Below the pieces are notes generated by a model. The model worked only from the letters and a program-made list of their open reading frames with translations. It had not been told where the DNA came from and did no database searches. Source: Carettochelys insculpta (Eukaryota > Chordata > Testudines > Carettochelyidae). Taken from it: DNA of 64,000 bases. The translations under genes and the position numbers were made by a program. The DNA lies in the NCBI RefSeq assembly GCF_033958435.1, contig NC_134161.1, positions 10,416,001 through 10,480,000 on the forward strand, read 5' to 3'. Below are positions 12,652-24,320 of this stretch, piece after piece (the first letter of the stretch is position 1; the number at the start of each line of letters is the position of its first letter).

Positions 12652-13149
12652 TTCAGCACCATAGATTTCTGGTCCTTTTGGGGTAGGTTTTTGCTGATTT
12701 TGTTATTGAGAGTTGAGTTTGTTTTTTGCTGGACGGCAGAGCAAGAAGCTGTGGGCAATAAATCATTTGAATCGCTTGACCTGCCTCTAATCCTTAATAT
12801 GATTTGTGCTTTGCTTCATGTTTCCTGGTACCTCCGCTCAAGCATGGATAGTCCACTTCCCTTTTTTCCATTACACACTCTCCTAGGATCACCATAGCAT
12901 TGAGTTACCCGCCCCCTATTCCATGCTCAGTGAAGGCCGAGGTTAAAGCTGGCAGCTCTGATTAACCCCCATGTGCCTATTATTATTCATTGACTCTGGT
13001 CCTTTTTAAAGAAAAGTGTGCCCATTCTGTTCTGCTTAATAACTGCACAGTAATTAGCTTCACAATTCTGCTACTATACTTATAATAGCCACCATTAAAG
13101 TTAAGGGGATTTAGGCAGTAATGGCTTACAGAGTAATTAATGAGCAGGA

Positions 13150-13192
13150 GGCCTTATTGCTAATTTTATTTTTAGATTACGTTTTACAGGCC
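13150..13192 (+). repeat. 43-bp direct repeat, copy B
   Basis: GGCCTTATTGCTAATTTT...TTTTACAGGCC, the counterpart of 12177-12219, 973 bp away. Confidence 0.6.
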
Positions 13193-13344
13193 ATCTCTGC
13201 CAAATAACAAAATCTCAAAGGAAACTTCTTCCAGCAACATTCCTTGCTCCCCTCTTCTGAGTTCTCCCCAGTAGCCAAACCTGCACTAGTCGGTCACTGC
13301 CTATTTGACAGCCATTTACTTACATTTCCTTGTGTTGTGCAGAA

Positions 13345-13540
13345 GTTAAAGCAATGAGCTGGCTATCCAGGCTGTTTGCAGCTCTGTTGCTGACTTGTGT
13401 GATCTTGTTCAAATCTCTGAACTGTTGTGCGCCTTGGTTAACCCAGCTATAAAATGGGAATAACAGTGCTTCTCTAGAACAGCAAGCGTTGTGCAGCTTA
13501 GTTTGCTAATATTGATGAAGGGCTTTTTAGGTCTTCGGTA
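13345..13540 (+). repeat. MIR-type SINE
   Basis: Contains ctctgttgctgacttgtgtg atcttgttcaaatctctga, and cagctataaaatgggaataa. Confidence 0.6.
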
Positions 13541-14149
13541 AATAATCATATCAAAAGGGAAGAATTTATTCTTATCACACCTTTTGGATGAAAGCTGGAT
13601 GAAACCTAATTTTAAATATTTGGTCTCCTTACCATTCCGCTGAGTTGCAGAGTTTTAATGTCAAAATCATGTAATGTAGTGTGAAGTTCAGCTTCACTGC
13701 AGTTGTGGGTCAATTTCTATTGTGCAGCTCCCAATCAAACTAAGGGAGTTTTACCTGTGAAACTTGCCCATTTGCAGTTATGCTAATTATGGTCCATGAA
13801 AATTAGAACAGGGAATTACCTACAAATTTGCTTAATTCATCCCCTAAAGTCATTTTCCATACAAGATGGGAGCCTTGAAAAAAGTCAATTAAATCTAAAA
13901 TGTTATTTAGTTGCAGGGAATCGAGCAGGTGCCAAATGCAAGTTTTGTAAGAAAAAGCACCTTTCAAACTAGCCTGTGAATAGAAGTGGCTTGGATGCAA
14001 TATAACAGCTAGCACTGGACAGTTCCCCTTCTGGGCATGCATTGTGTCTTCAACAGTGGCCAGAATTCTGCAATGTCAGTTACAGGATAACCTGATCACC
14101 AATATGATAGTAGAAGACATCAGAAACAACCTAGGAGGAGAAAGACCAC
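13541..14149. other. AT-rich unassigned block before the DIRS element
   Basis: Low in repeats and AT-rich (about 13600-14040); could be ancient non-coding sequence. No gene seen. Confidence 0.4.
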
Positions 14150-14174
14150 ACTCTGACCCAGCAAGCTGCAGCCC

Positions 14175-14912
14175 ATGAGTCATTTTGAAGATTTGGTTGA
14201 GAGTCGGACAGCCCCCTTACCTTTCAGGCCCCAGGCAGAGCCACCCCCCACCTTTGGCTCAAGACTAGCAGCATTTTCCCTTGTGTGGCGAGCCATCATC
14301 ACCAACAAGTGGGTCTCGGAGACTGTACGCACCAGTTACATCACCCCGTTCATCTTCAAATCCCAATCCTCATCCCCGTCCCTTTCCAGGGACCCTTCTC
14401 ACGAGTCCATGCTCGTGCAACAGGCTCAATGCCTTATACAGCTGGGAGCTATAGAGAAAGTACCCATTGAGCACAGGGAAGAGGGCTTCTACTCTCACTT
14501 TTTCCTGACAGAAAAGAAAACAGGGGGATGGAGACCTCAGAAGTCTGAACCCGTATGTACTTTGTCAAAGATTCAAGATGGTAATGTTAGCCACAATTAT
14601 CCCTGCATTACAGAATGGGGATTGGCTACCCACTCTCGACCTCCAGGATGCTTACTTTCATGTGGCTGCCTACCCACCACACAGATGATACCTCAGGTTT
14701 GTGATAGGGAAATTATGCTTTCGATACAGGGTACTCCACTTCAGCCTATGCACAGCACCAGGGTCTTCTCAAAGGTCCTAACAGTCATCACCAAATATCT
14801 GAGAACAAAGGGAGTGATCATCTTTCCCTACCTGGACGACTGCCTAAAAAGGGGCTGCTCCTCAGCTCAGAACGAACACTTAATGTTAACTAAACACTGT
14901 GTTCCAGTTTAA
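14175..14912 (+). pseudogene. DIRS reverse transcriptase remnant
   Basis: A long open frame with FEDLVESRTAPLPFRPQ and, after internal frame changes, RVFSKVLTVITKYLRTKGV and PYLDDCL. Motif A (LDLQDAYFHV, from about 14632) is in another frame, so at least two frameshifts break the domain. YLDD is the RT catalytic box. Related to DIRS-like RTs of fish, amphibians and reptiles. Confidence 0.75.
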
Positions 14913-15320
14913 GTCTATGTATAAACCTCCCAAAGTGCACCCTGACACCAACCCCATACTTGAATTCATAGGGGCACTCTTGCCAGACAGACAGCTACAG
15001 CCTCACTTCTACACAGAATACAGGCAGTCGAAGACCTCATCACCATGCTGCAGATCACTGCTACCACCACTCCCAGGCAATGTCTATGTCACATGGCAGC
15101 AGCAATCTCGGTCATGCCCCATCCACACCTCCCAGATGAGACTGATGCAGGCCTGGTTCAGTCTGCTGAACAAAACACTGAGAGTCCCAGCTATAGTCAG
15201 AGTTGGTGGATGCAGCCCCAGAATGTATGCGCAGAGGTGCCATTCCTGAGACCCTCTCCAACTATCATGATTACAATGGGTGCTTCCTGACTAGGGTGGG
15301 GTGCCCACCAAGGGGACCAA

Positions 15321-16022
15321 GTGTTCCAAGGCACATGGTCAACAGACTTCTGTGCTCAAGCCATTCATCTCCTAGAGCTGAGAGCAGTTTGCTATGTTTG
15401 CATGCACTTCTCTATGCAGCTCTGCAACAACACAGTCTGCATAATGACAGACAATACAGCAGCAATGCACTACATCAACAAACAGAGTGGAGTACACTTG
15501 AGATAATTCTGCCAGGAAGCAGTGCAGCTGTGGGAATGGTGTATCCCCCTGGCAAATCCACCTGCTGGCGACTCATGTATCAGGCAGGCACAACATACTC
15601 GCAGACGACCTCAGCTGCAACTTCCCCCTCGACCACAAGTGGGAAATCGACAGAAACACCATCTGCCACGGGTTGCACAAATGAGGCTTCCCAAAAATAG
15701 ATCTGTTTGCCACAGCTGCCAACACATGCCGGCCCATTATTGCTCCAGACATGGATTAGGCCACAATTCACTGGGGGATGCCTGTAACATCACGGGGGAT
15801 GCACTTTTCGCATATACATTCTCACCGATTCCCCTCATTCAGATGGTCATGGTCAAGATAAGGTGGGACAGGGCTCGGGTCATACTCCCAGCACCCAAAT
15901 GGTCTAGACAGACCTTGTTCTCTGAGTTTCTACAGCTATCCAGACATCACCTACACTGTTTTTTTCCCCATGTCTCTGCTCTTGACCCAGCAGAATGGAT
16001 CCATCTGTCACCGAGCTGTTGA
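15321..16022 (+). pseudogene. DIRS RNase H and linker remnant
   Basis: 15321-15506 reads FQGTWS...HLLELRAV and then IMTDNTAAMHYINKQSG, an RNase H core with its DN pair. Frame then shifts; 15522-16022 carries FAYTFSPIPLIQMVMVKIRW and DRARVILPAPKWSRQ, the region before the recombinase in this family. Broken by stops. Confidence 0.7.
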
Positions 16023-16399
16023 CCACCTTCACCTCCATCTGTTGTTCCTGGTTGACTGATAGATTTAGAGCTGCATTGTCCACCTGAAGTCTGCACGATC
16101 CTTGAAAACAGCAGACAACCTGCATTGTGAAAAAACTATTCACAAAAATGGCAACGTTTCATAGCCTGGCGCTGCTCACAACCATGCGACCTCAGGCAAG
16201 CGGGGATCCCATATATTCTTCGCCTCCAGCAAACGAATCTATCAGTCAGTATGATTAGGGTCCAACTGGCAGCCATATCTGCCTTCCACCTGCCTATCGA
16301 AGACTGCTTGGTCTTCACCCACCCTTCTGTCAAGTGTTTCCTGAAGGGCTTCCAGGAAACACTTGACCCCTGATCAGAGAGCAGGGACCTGCACAGGAC

Positions 16400-17090
16400 C
16401 TCAATTTAGTCTTCAGAGCCCTAACCAGCAAACTCTTTGAGCTGTTAGCCACCTGTTCCTTGCTGCATCTCTCCAGGAAAGCAGCCTTCCTTGGGGCAAT
16501 CACTTTAGCATGGAGAGTAGGAGAGATCAGTGCACTGATGTTGGAACCACCATATACAACCTTTCGTAAAGATAAGGTGGTCCTATGCACCCACCCTAAA
16601 TTCCTCCTTGAAGTACTTACCTCTTTCCACTGCAACAAACTGGTATGCTTACCCATCTTCTTGCCTAAACCGCATGCCAATGAGAGGGAATAGACCCATG
16701 CCTAACCTCAACATCCGCCAGGCCTTGGCATTCTATCTGCAGGGAACTTAATCTTTGCAGAAAATGACCTGACTCTGTCTCCACAGCTCATTGGTCACGC
16801 GCATACCCATCTCCAGACGGAAGCTCTTTAAATGGATTTCTGGCTGTATAAGACTTGTCTATGTTAACTTTGATAAAGAACCCCCCATGGGCATTTGTAC
16901 ACGTTCCACACATGCAATAGCTGCTTCTACAGCCTTCCTCCGAGGTGTGTCCACTGATGACATTTGCAGAGCAGCAACATGGGCATCTGCTCACACCTTC
17001 ACTCAGCATTACACTATAGAGACCTTTTCTGACTCTGCCTTTGGCCAATCCATGTTGCTGTCAGCTGATCTGTGTAGAGAGACACCATTA
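16400..17090 (+). pseudogene. DIRS tyrosine recombinase remnant
   Basis: 16460-16693 gives FLGAITLAWRVGEISALMLE, the first catalytic-Arg region (RVGEI), and LVCLPIFLPKPHA. 16791-17144 gives AFLRGVSTDDICRAATWAS and HTFTQHY with the candidate nucleophile Tyr at 17010-17012. The usual H-x-x-R motif reads R-S-T-H here (16902-16913), so catalytic residues appear lost. A frame change separates the two halves. Confidence 0.75.
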
Positions 17091-17144
17091 CTGATGTGCG
17101 GTTTAGACGTCTGTTCTGCTCCAGGCTATGTTGCTAACCTTTGA

Positions 17145-18013
17145 TGGCGTGTGTGCTCTCTCCAGACTGCTGCGTTGGCTTCTGCACTTAGCCAATGCAA
17201 CAGACGTCTGGGAGCTCCCAAAAACTGCAAATCCAAGCGAGGTGTGAAGGAACTGGAGCCAGGTTTATTGTCGTTGACACGAGCTCTTGCACCTTGGGTG
17301 TCCTCACTTGGATATCAGCAGTTTTACACTTGCACATGCATATGCCTTAACCACGGACCTCGACATGCTTCCGGGGGCAGGAACATCCCAATCTGTTCCC
17401 CAGGCTGGCTGACGTGGTCCTAGTGACATACACTTTTATACCCAGGTATAAACAACTTACGTGTGTATGACATATACCAGGTGCCAACCTGAATTGAATT
17501 GTCATATGTTGACACCCCTTAATGTAACTAGATCTTTCCCATTATCTTGTAGATGGTACTATCAAAAGAACATTATCCTTCATGTTGTCAGAACGCCCCT
17601 GTACTGAATTTGAGTTGGCATGTACCTTGTGCTGGGTTGGCATGTACCTTGTTCTCTATGGAGAGGGTCCAGGTACCATAAAATATGTCCAACTGAATGT
17701 GTGTATGTGTATCACTGAGTGCCTGGCACTGGATGTTTTCAGGTGCTTTTAGGCCCTGTTACTTATCAGAGCTTTGTCTCTTGCTGCATTCCTGTGAGCA
17801 GAATCTGCCTATCTCTCAGTTTTCACTTGAACCCTCTGTTCAGGCTTTAGCTTCGGCTTAGGCCCGTTAGCTTTGCTGTACGTTAACAAAACACTGACCG
17901 TTGTTCAGGCCTTATGCTTTTAGGATTCACAGCAGGCCCTCTCATTACTACAATCTGCACCATCTGAAGAACCCACCTACAAGCAATGACACTGCTTTGT
18001 AATCACCTAACAT
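17145..18013 (+). other. DIRS 3' non-coding region
   Basis: Between the recombinase and the inverted repeats; no domain seen. It has a short tandem-like duplication of a ttggcatgtaccttgt phrase near 17612-17652. Confidence 0.45.
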
Positions 18014-18375
18014 GGAGCACCCATGGGCACCCTCGAAGGAGGAGGAAGGGTTACTCACCCTGTGCAGTACTTGGAGTTCTTTGAGATGTTATCCCCATGG
18101 GTGCTGCACCACCCACTCTCCTCCCCGCTGCTTTAGATTCCTGCCTTGACTTTTGGATCAGAGAAGAAGAACTGAGGGACTGGCTGCCTGAGCATCTGCA
18201 GTAGCTGTCACAGGCGTCTCTTGTTCCTGTGTTCTGCATGTGTGGGCAGCCTTCAAGGGGGAAACTGCTACACAAATCTTTGCTGCATGGGTGCAGCAGC
18301 GCTGATGAACCTAAGCTGGAGCACCCAGAGGGACAACATCTCGAACTCCAGTAACTGCACAGGGTGAGTAACCTC
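18014..18375. repeat. DIRS 3' inverted repeats
   Basis: The arm at 18048-18106 (containing ttactcaccctgtgcagta) matches the reverse complement of 18318-18373 (containing actgcacagggtgagtaa). Both arms carry GGAGCACCCA/TGGGTGCT edges. The spacer is about 210 bp. This fits the terminal-repeat architecture of DIRS elements. Confidence 0.65.
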
Positions 18376-20184
18376 TGCTTATGTTCATATGGAAAAAAAA
18401 GCCCCTTTCGGCACGTGTAAGAAAATTAGTATGAAGAATGTAAAAACTATTAATGGGCATAGAAATGTGAACAGACATACATACAAACAGTAACACGTTT
18501 CAACATTTTTAATGAGATGGATGAGCTTCAGACCCAGCAGCCAATCGTGCTGTTCTCTCCCCTTAGGTAATCTCAGTCCTCTCCCCACTCCCAGGGGGCC
18601 TGCTCCCCACTTTGCTTATCCCTCCTTTGCAATACTGAAGGGTGATTAAACACTGAAAGATTTTTTTTGTTAAATATTGAATTTACCTGACATCAGCTCT
18701 GTCACTTATTAACAGAATTAACATTTATTTTGAAACAAGGCTGCTTTGATCTGCAATCTGCCTTACAGTCAGTCTCCATTTCCATTTTTCATGCGTTGCC
18801 CTAATACTGTTGTGTTCAGATTTTCTGCTTTGCATGCGGGAATGCTTATAGGACATTAATGTAAAAAGCATTTTAATTGAATTTACATAAATATTCAAAT
18901 GATTATTGCTGCAAGACATCAGTGAAGCCTAGAGCTTAGATATTTGTCTGGATAACAAGAAGAGCCACAATTACAATAATGTCTATCTTTTAAAAACAAA
19001 AACAAGCAACTTTGTAAGGGATACAAACCCTCATTCTACAGGACACGAACCAAACAACGTGTCAGTCGCAGTTGATACATGCAGCAGTGAATTTCACCTT
19101 GTGTTTTTTCCCAAGTTCAGTGGGTAACGTGGCCGCGTATCTTTATTTTATTAAGTAAACCCAGCTCTGCACTGGTCTCCACGATTGCATAACCATGTCA
19201 TAAGGAACTTGTTTAAATCTAATCCTAACAGCGTTTCCCACTGCCCCAGGTGAGTTCATACAATGTCCTTTGCTCAGACTTTGCAAACTAGTTTGTACAA
19301 TCTGATTAGTTGAATAGCACTGTGCAAATGTCTTCCATGAAAGACGGGGAGTGTTTTGGAATGTTGACAAGCAGCTGAGGCCACAGAAATCTGGCAAAAA
19401 GGCTGCAAGCTGGGAGCCCCAAGGAACCTGTCCAGAAATGGATACCCAGCCATAGCTGCCCTTCAGTGGGGGAATAGTGAATGTGTCTGATTGCACCCCA
19501 TGACTTGGCTTTCTGAATCTGAATGAGAAACATTAGCTGGTGAATTCCTTCAGCATGAGAATTCATTCAGTCTTATGTCAATCCACTGGCTAAAGCAAAT
19601 GGCATATAAGCAAGCTGTCCTACATGTGCCATATGCTTGGTGTACCTAAATAGAGCAGGGATGCATTCTCTTTGCTCTGCTCAGCATGTGGGTACCCCAT
19701 TCTACGTTGATCATGTCTTCACGAGCCTCAGGTTGTTATGCCCTTTTCAGCCCATGGTGCCCTTATTACTGTGGTGGTGCTGAGGAATGTCAAACAAGGA
19801 TCAGGGCCCCATTTTGCCAGGGTGTCCTGGGAGAATATGATATTGATTAAATCAATACTTGAGCAGGAAAACCATTTTCCTCAACCTAGTTCCGTAACAC
19901 ATGCCACACAGAGGTGACTGGTTGGCACTGCAGCAGAGAAAGGTCTCAGGGAGGGGTTTAAAAGAGACACAGCTACAAACTTTAGGAATTTGGGTCGAGT
20001 TTTTCCCATGCATAGTGAGGGGCAGGCTGGGAGAAAACAGTGGAGATCGAGGGGAGTGTGGGCAAGTGAATGACTGTGGCCAGCATCATTAGTTCCATAT
20101 GAAAAACCTCTTTGCCAGCCATGCCAGAAGAGGGTAGCCACAGACACATCCAAAGAATACCAGACACCCTGGTATTCTGCAAAG
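18376..20184. other. Unassigned block after the DIRS element
   Basis: 18620-18960 is AT-rich and free of recognised repeats. No exon supported. Confidence 0.4.
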
Positions 20185-20259
20185 TGGTATTCTTCATGTA
20201 CTGTCCTGTGGCACCTCAGAGACTAACAAATTTCTTAAGTCGTGAGCTGTCTACCCACC
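20185..20259 (+). repeat. Fragment of the hairpin repeat family
   Basis: Contains gtcctgtggcacctcagaga, ctaacaaattt and cgtgagctgt, matching the arm of 58915. It ends where the 20263 transposon begins. Confidence 0.6.
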
Positions 20260-20262
20260 TGA

Positions 20263-20548
20263 GGCTGGGTCTACACTTGCTGTGGAAGATCAAACATTTA
20301 GGTTTGATCTTCCAGTGTGCTGTCTTGCACACGTGCAAAACAGCACATTCTGGGGTCAATGTCGATCCCAGAGCTCCTTGCAAGCCGTGAGGATTAAGGA
20401 ATGCCAATGGGAGGAGTTCTCCCATCAACATTCTACAGTGAGGATGGGGACAAATATCGACGTCCGCAAAATCAATTTTTGGTATACAATTGGCATACCT
20501 AAAATTACTTAACAGCTGTGAATATTCAAGCTAAGTGTAGACTCAGCC
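20263..20548. mobile_element. 286-bp inverted-repeat transposon, same terminal family
   Basis: Ends GGCTGGGTCTACACTTGC and GCTAAGTGTAGACTCAGCC, flanked by TGA on both sides (20260-20262, 20549-20551). An inner inverted repeat (gatcaaacattta...ggtttgatc) follows the left end. No coding. It sits within or next to a fragment of the hairpin repeat family at 20185. Confidence 0.85.
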
Positions 20549-20551
20549 TGA

Positions 20552-22168
20552 CTTTGTGTCCTGTGCATGTGAAACTGGAGTGGGGTGGAGCAGCACGCTC
20601 TGATAGAAATGGTTTCATCTGATGGTACCAGAGATGGAGATGTGTTAACAGAAATAGGACAGCCCAGCTTAACATCAGACCAATGGCCTGACTCTACTAG
20701 AAACGTGCGTGTGTGAGGAAGGGGAGTGAACACTCACGGAGGAAAAGGTCTTGAGATGAGAACGCAAGTCACAGGTAAGAGGCGCTAGTTGTGTAAATTG
20801 CATGGACGACCCAGAGGTACTCAGGGCTCGACAGGAGTCCTGGATTCCAGCAGAGTTGGAGATTATTAAGGAAGGATGGGTTTCTGTGGCAGAGTACCCA
20901 TGAACCCTGTGCCCTCTACTGCCATTGGGAGGAGGGCAAACCAAACTAACCAGCTGTCCCCTCAGGGTGGGCTGCATTGATCTCTGGTAGCTGGAGAGCT
21001 GGACTGGATGGCAGTTGACTCTGTAGCCAGTTATAGGGAATCAATGCTGACTAAGGCCAGGCAGAAAGAGCTGTCATGTGTTCTCCTCCATGTCAAAGGG
21101 AAGAAAAACAATACAGCATCCTGCTCTCTTTCCTGCCCCCTGCCAGTAGCAAGGAAGGCAGGGTCTGTCTCTCCTGGGGTGGGAAGCTGGAGAATTGGCT
21201 CTGGAGCAGTAAGGGGAGAAAATATTGAAGGGGTACATTCATAAAGCAGCTGGGATCTGTGACTCCCAAGACATACACGTGCACTAACTCTTCTTGAGCA
21301 AGCTCATGAACAAGAGCAGTGTGGCGTGGGTGTACAACCGCACCCAATTCCCAGATATGTTTGGGCGCAGCTAGCTGGAGCAGAGCCACTTGATCTGGGA
21401 ATTATGCCTCCCTGCTGCCATGCTCTAAGTCTAGAGCACTGAATGCTGAAGAGCCTGCTCTGGGTAAGGAGAGTGTACTGTGTACCACCCAATGTGATAT
21501 TCTGCCAGCTGCTGTACATTGGCTGTCAGGAGCTCCCTAGTGTGTCAGTTTCTCCTCTGGCTTTCCAATGGTACCAGCTGTTGCTGGGTGCATGCCTAGC
21601 ATAGGTATGCTACCGAGCAAGGAGCTGCATATCACAAGAGCTGTCCATTGTATGAATCCTGTGGAGACTCCCTGTGATATATTCTGAGGAGCAGATGTTA
21701 TGGCTATGTGAGTGCATGCAGAGCTGTCACCTGCAGTCACAAGGCTAATAAGGCCTGACCTTACTGCTCTGTGTTTGGGAAACCACCAGGGCAAGGGGTG
21801 ATAAGACTTGATCTCACCAGGGTGCTGTATGTATGAAGGCACTCCATCAGCATGACCCTGTCTGTCTTAGGAGCCAGCTTCAGCTTGTGTAAAAGGGAGA
21901 TCCTTGTTTGTCCCTGGCGCATGGCATCTGGTCTCTCTGGTGCTGTGAGAAGTCCTAAGTTGAAGGAGTCAGAAGTGTTTGCCCACACACAGTGTCTCCT
22001 GGGCTCCACCTTGGAACTGAGTTGTGAAACCTGTTTGTGTGAGTTTTTAAGAAGATGGACTAATGGGAAGCTAGGTTCCAATAAATGCATGTCGTTGAGT
22101 ATTTGCAGCCTTGGTAGGCCTGGCCACATCTTCCACCCTGGCTGCAGCTTGCCTGTTCCTTCACAGGC
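20552..22168. other. No feature recognised
   Basis: Short ORFs on both strands without domains or repeat phrases I know. Confidence 0.5.
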
Positions 22169-22176
22169 CTCTTGAG

Positions 22177-22361
22177 CAGTGTTCATTGTGAAGCTGTGCC
22201 CTTGGGCACCAGCCTAGAGACTCAAATGCTACCCAGCTGATTCGCAGAGTGCCCACAGCTGGCAGCGTGCGTTTCTGCTGGTGGTGCATATCTGCATATA
22301 CCTCAGTGCATGCACTAAAATTTATTCGGCATGTATACAGAAAAAATTAGAGGGAACATTG
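22177..22361 (+). mobile_element. hAT-like non-autonomous transposon copy
   Basis: Begins CAGTGTTCATTG and ends AATTAGAGGGAACATTG; the body matches 12453. Flanks CTCTTGAG / TCCCTGAG agree at five of eight bases, so the duplication is decayed or absent. Confidence 0.75.
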
Positions 22362-23284
22362 TCCCTGAGTGTAACCAGGGTTTGTCCTTTTCCTAATAGA
22401 TCTGCTTCCAGGGTTGGTGGTGACCATATAGAAAACATCAAGTGATAAGCTGCTTGAATGAGGCCTTGCGTATGTGCCATAAACCCTCGGAAGGGCAGTA
22501 TGGACTAGTAGATCAGACCCTGTTGTTGAGCTCCTTGTAAGCTCTTTGTAATATACAGTAGCATGCATTCTACCACTGAGAGCTCTATAGATGTGCCATC
22601 TATTGCTTGCATATAAGCATCTGTAGACACTGTAATGCCACAGCACAGAGTGGGATAGTGAGGTGAAGTAAAGACTCTACAAAAATGAAGTAGCAAGAAA
22701 AATCAGCCAAAGGTTTTGCTATGAAGGCAACCAATATATCCTGAACCCAGCACAATTCATTCTGCCTTTGGTCAGGGTATTCCCTGGGTGCCCCTTGTCA
22801 CCTGCAATGTTGGGCTTTGTATAGTTGGCTAATGCATTGTCCTCCCAACTCTCCCCTTCCCCAGAGAGTGAGTACACTAAACTACTTTGTGTTTGCAAAC
22901 TGTCCCCGCTGCCTGTGCCAGCTAAGTGCTGTACACTGCTTGCCAAGATAATACCCAGAGAAAATACACTCTGCTTAAAACTTGTGTGTGCCTCTATTGA
23001 ATCAGACTAAGCCAGTGTGGCAGCTTAATATACTCCAGTCCTGGCAGTTCAGAGAGAGAAGAAATGAATGCAGAGCAAGTCTGCAGAGGCCAGGAGACTG
23101 GCAGCTGGGGAATAATTTCCTCTAGGAGGCAGGCAGGGTTTGGAGATTTGGACTGGGGTTGTCATAGTGATTTCTAGAGTGCAGATGAAGCCATGTCATT
23201 GTAGCATCTCCTCAATAGCATCTGAAAGAAGATCTCCCACCAGATAGTGGCAGCATTGGATTCTTTGCCAGTCCTCCACATGGT
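22362..23284. other. No feature recognised
   Basis: No coding or repeat signal seen. Confidence 0.5.
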
Positions 23285-23480
23285 AGACATCAGCCTGATT
23301 TAGTGGTCAGAGCACAGGACTGGGAGCTAGCTCCTGCATTCTAAGCTCGCTTTTCTGCTCATTTAGATGTTGGGCAAGCCCCTTAATCATTGCGGGCCTC
23401 TGCTTCCCTGCCTGTTAAATGGGAACAGCACCTGGGGAGGGTGGCAAGAGATGCTTGGAAGATGAAGATGTAAAAGGCTA
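23285..23480 (+). repeat. MIR-type SINE
   Basis: Contains tttagtggtcagagcacagg actgggagctag, ttgggcaagccccttaatca and tgcctgttaaatgggaacag. Confidence 0.75.
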
Positions 23481-24062
23481 GTTATTGTCCCTACCAAACT
23501 GACTAGAGTTTCCCATTGGCTGGGATGCTCCTGGGTTTCTTTTCCTCTGTGCAAAGCTGGGAAGAGTTACCATCTCGGGGTGGGGAAGGTTGGCCTTTCT
23601 GTTTGCTCACCAGGCCCCACCACTTAAGCCGTTTAGAGTTTGCCAGTAGCAAAGATGATTTTCAGTCTGCAGAGGTCAGAATGTGGCTGTTTCCACCTCA
23701 CTGAGGCTGGGGCAGTGCTGCAGGGCTCCTGCAGGGCAGCAAGAGCTAATACAAGCCACAGTGGCAAGTGCTGTATGCTGGAATCCACGCACAGCTCTTT
23801 GCCTACACTGAATGCCCAGGTGCCTGTCTCTCACCTGGGGGACGGCTCAGGTGCTACTCCATCTTCTTGCAAGCCAGAGCTTACTGGGTTGCTCTGAGGC
23901 ACTGGAAATGCAAAGCCCTGAACACTCTGACAGCTCTTCTCCTGCCTCCCTGGAAGCTCCTGGGACTCCTTTCCAGGGAGGGCATTAGCACCAGCGTGTC
24001 CCCCTGAGGGGCTGCTGTTCCCAGAGCTGCTCTCTGCCTATTCTCCTTTGCTGTGTATTTCA

Positions 24063-24187
24063 GGCTTCTTTCCCCATGGGTCCCTGAAGCTTCCCCCCGG
24101 TGGCTCTGGAGACACCCAGCAAAAGCACTCCCTGCGTGGCCTCCAGCCTGTGCAACCGTTGCATCTCCGAACCTGCTTCTGCAATGG
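24063..24187 (+). CDS. B3GAT1: Candidate alternative 5' exon of B3GAT1 (ATG G at its 3' end)
   Basis: A pyrimidine-rich acceptor (ctcctttgctgtgtatttcag) ends at 24062. An ATG at 24184-24186 is followed by one G and a GTGGGT donor at 24188. Joining ATG G to the exon at 24321 gives MGNEELWVQSVLEMPKRRD, which agrees with the long GlcAT-P isoform known in mammals. The intervening intron would be only 133 bp. Exon extent and use are inferred; only the last four bases would be coding. The alternative is that the true upstream exon lies further 5'. Confidence 0.45.
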
Positions 24188-24320
24188 GTGGGTTGTGAGC
24201 GCTGGTAAGACCTGCGAGCCGTGTTGCCTTTGCTGCTCTCTCTGTCCTTGTTCCTTCTTGCCCATTTATTTCTGTTCTCCATGTGCTCTGCTGTTCTGTC
24301 TCTGGGGTTTTCGCTGTCAG

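Larger units (their letters stand above)
14150..18375 (+). mobile_element. Decayed DIRS-type retrotransposon (RT, RNase H, tyrosine recombinase, 3' inverted repeats)
   Basis: DIRS elements copy by reverse transcription but integrate with a tyrosine recombinase. Pieces occur in the family's order in broken frames: an RT N-terminal region from 14175 (ESRTAPLPFRPQ), RT motif A with DLQDAYFHV at 14638, the YLDD box at 14829-14840, an RNase H TDNT motif at 15447-15458, and a tyrosine recombinase at about 16400-17090. The 3' part carries arms at 18048-18106 and 18318-18373 that are inverted repeats of each other. No gag region and no matching left terminal repeat is seen, so it looks 5' truncated. 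Multiple stops and frameshifts show it is inactive. The 3' boundary near 18375 is firmer than the 5' one. Confidence 0.8.

Noticed and set aside
12406..12897. 163-codon + strand ORF
   Set aside because: It reads through the hAT-like transposon at 12453-12651 and has no domain.
3588..22361. CRISPR-like array from the recurring 190-bp sequence
   Set aside because: Copies are kilobases apart, in both orientations, with target duplications; this is a transposon family in a vertebrate genome.
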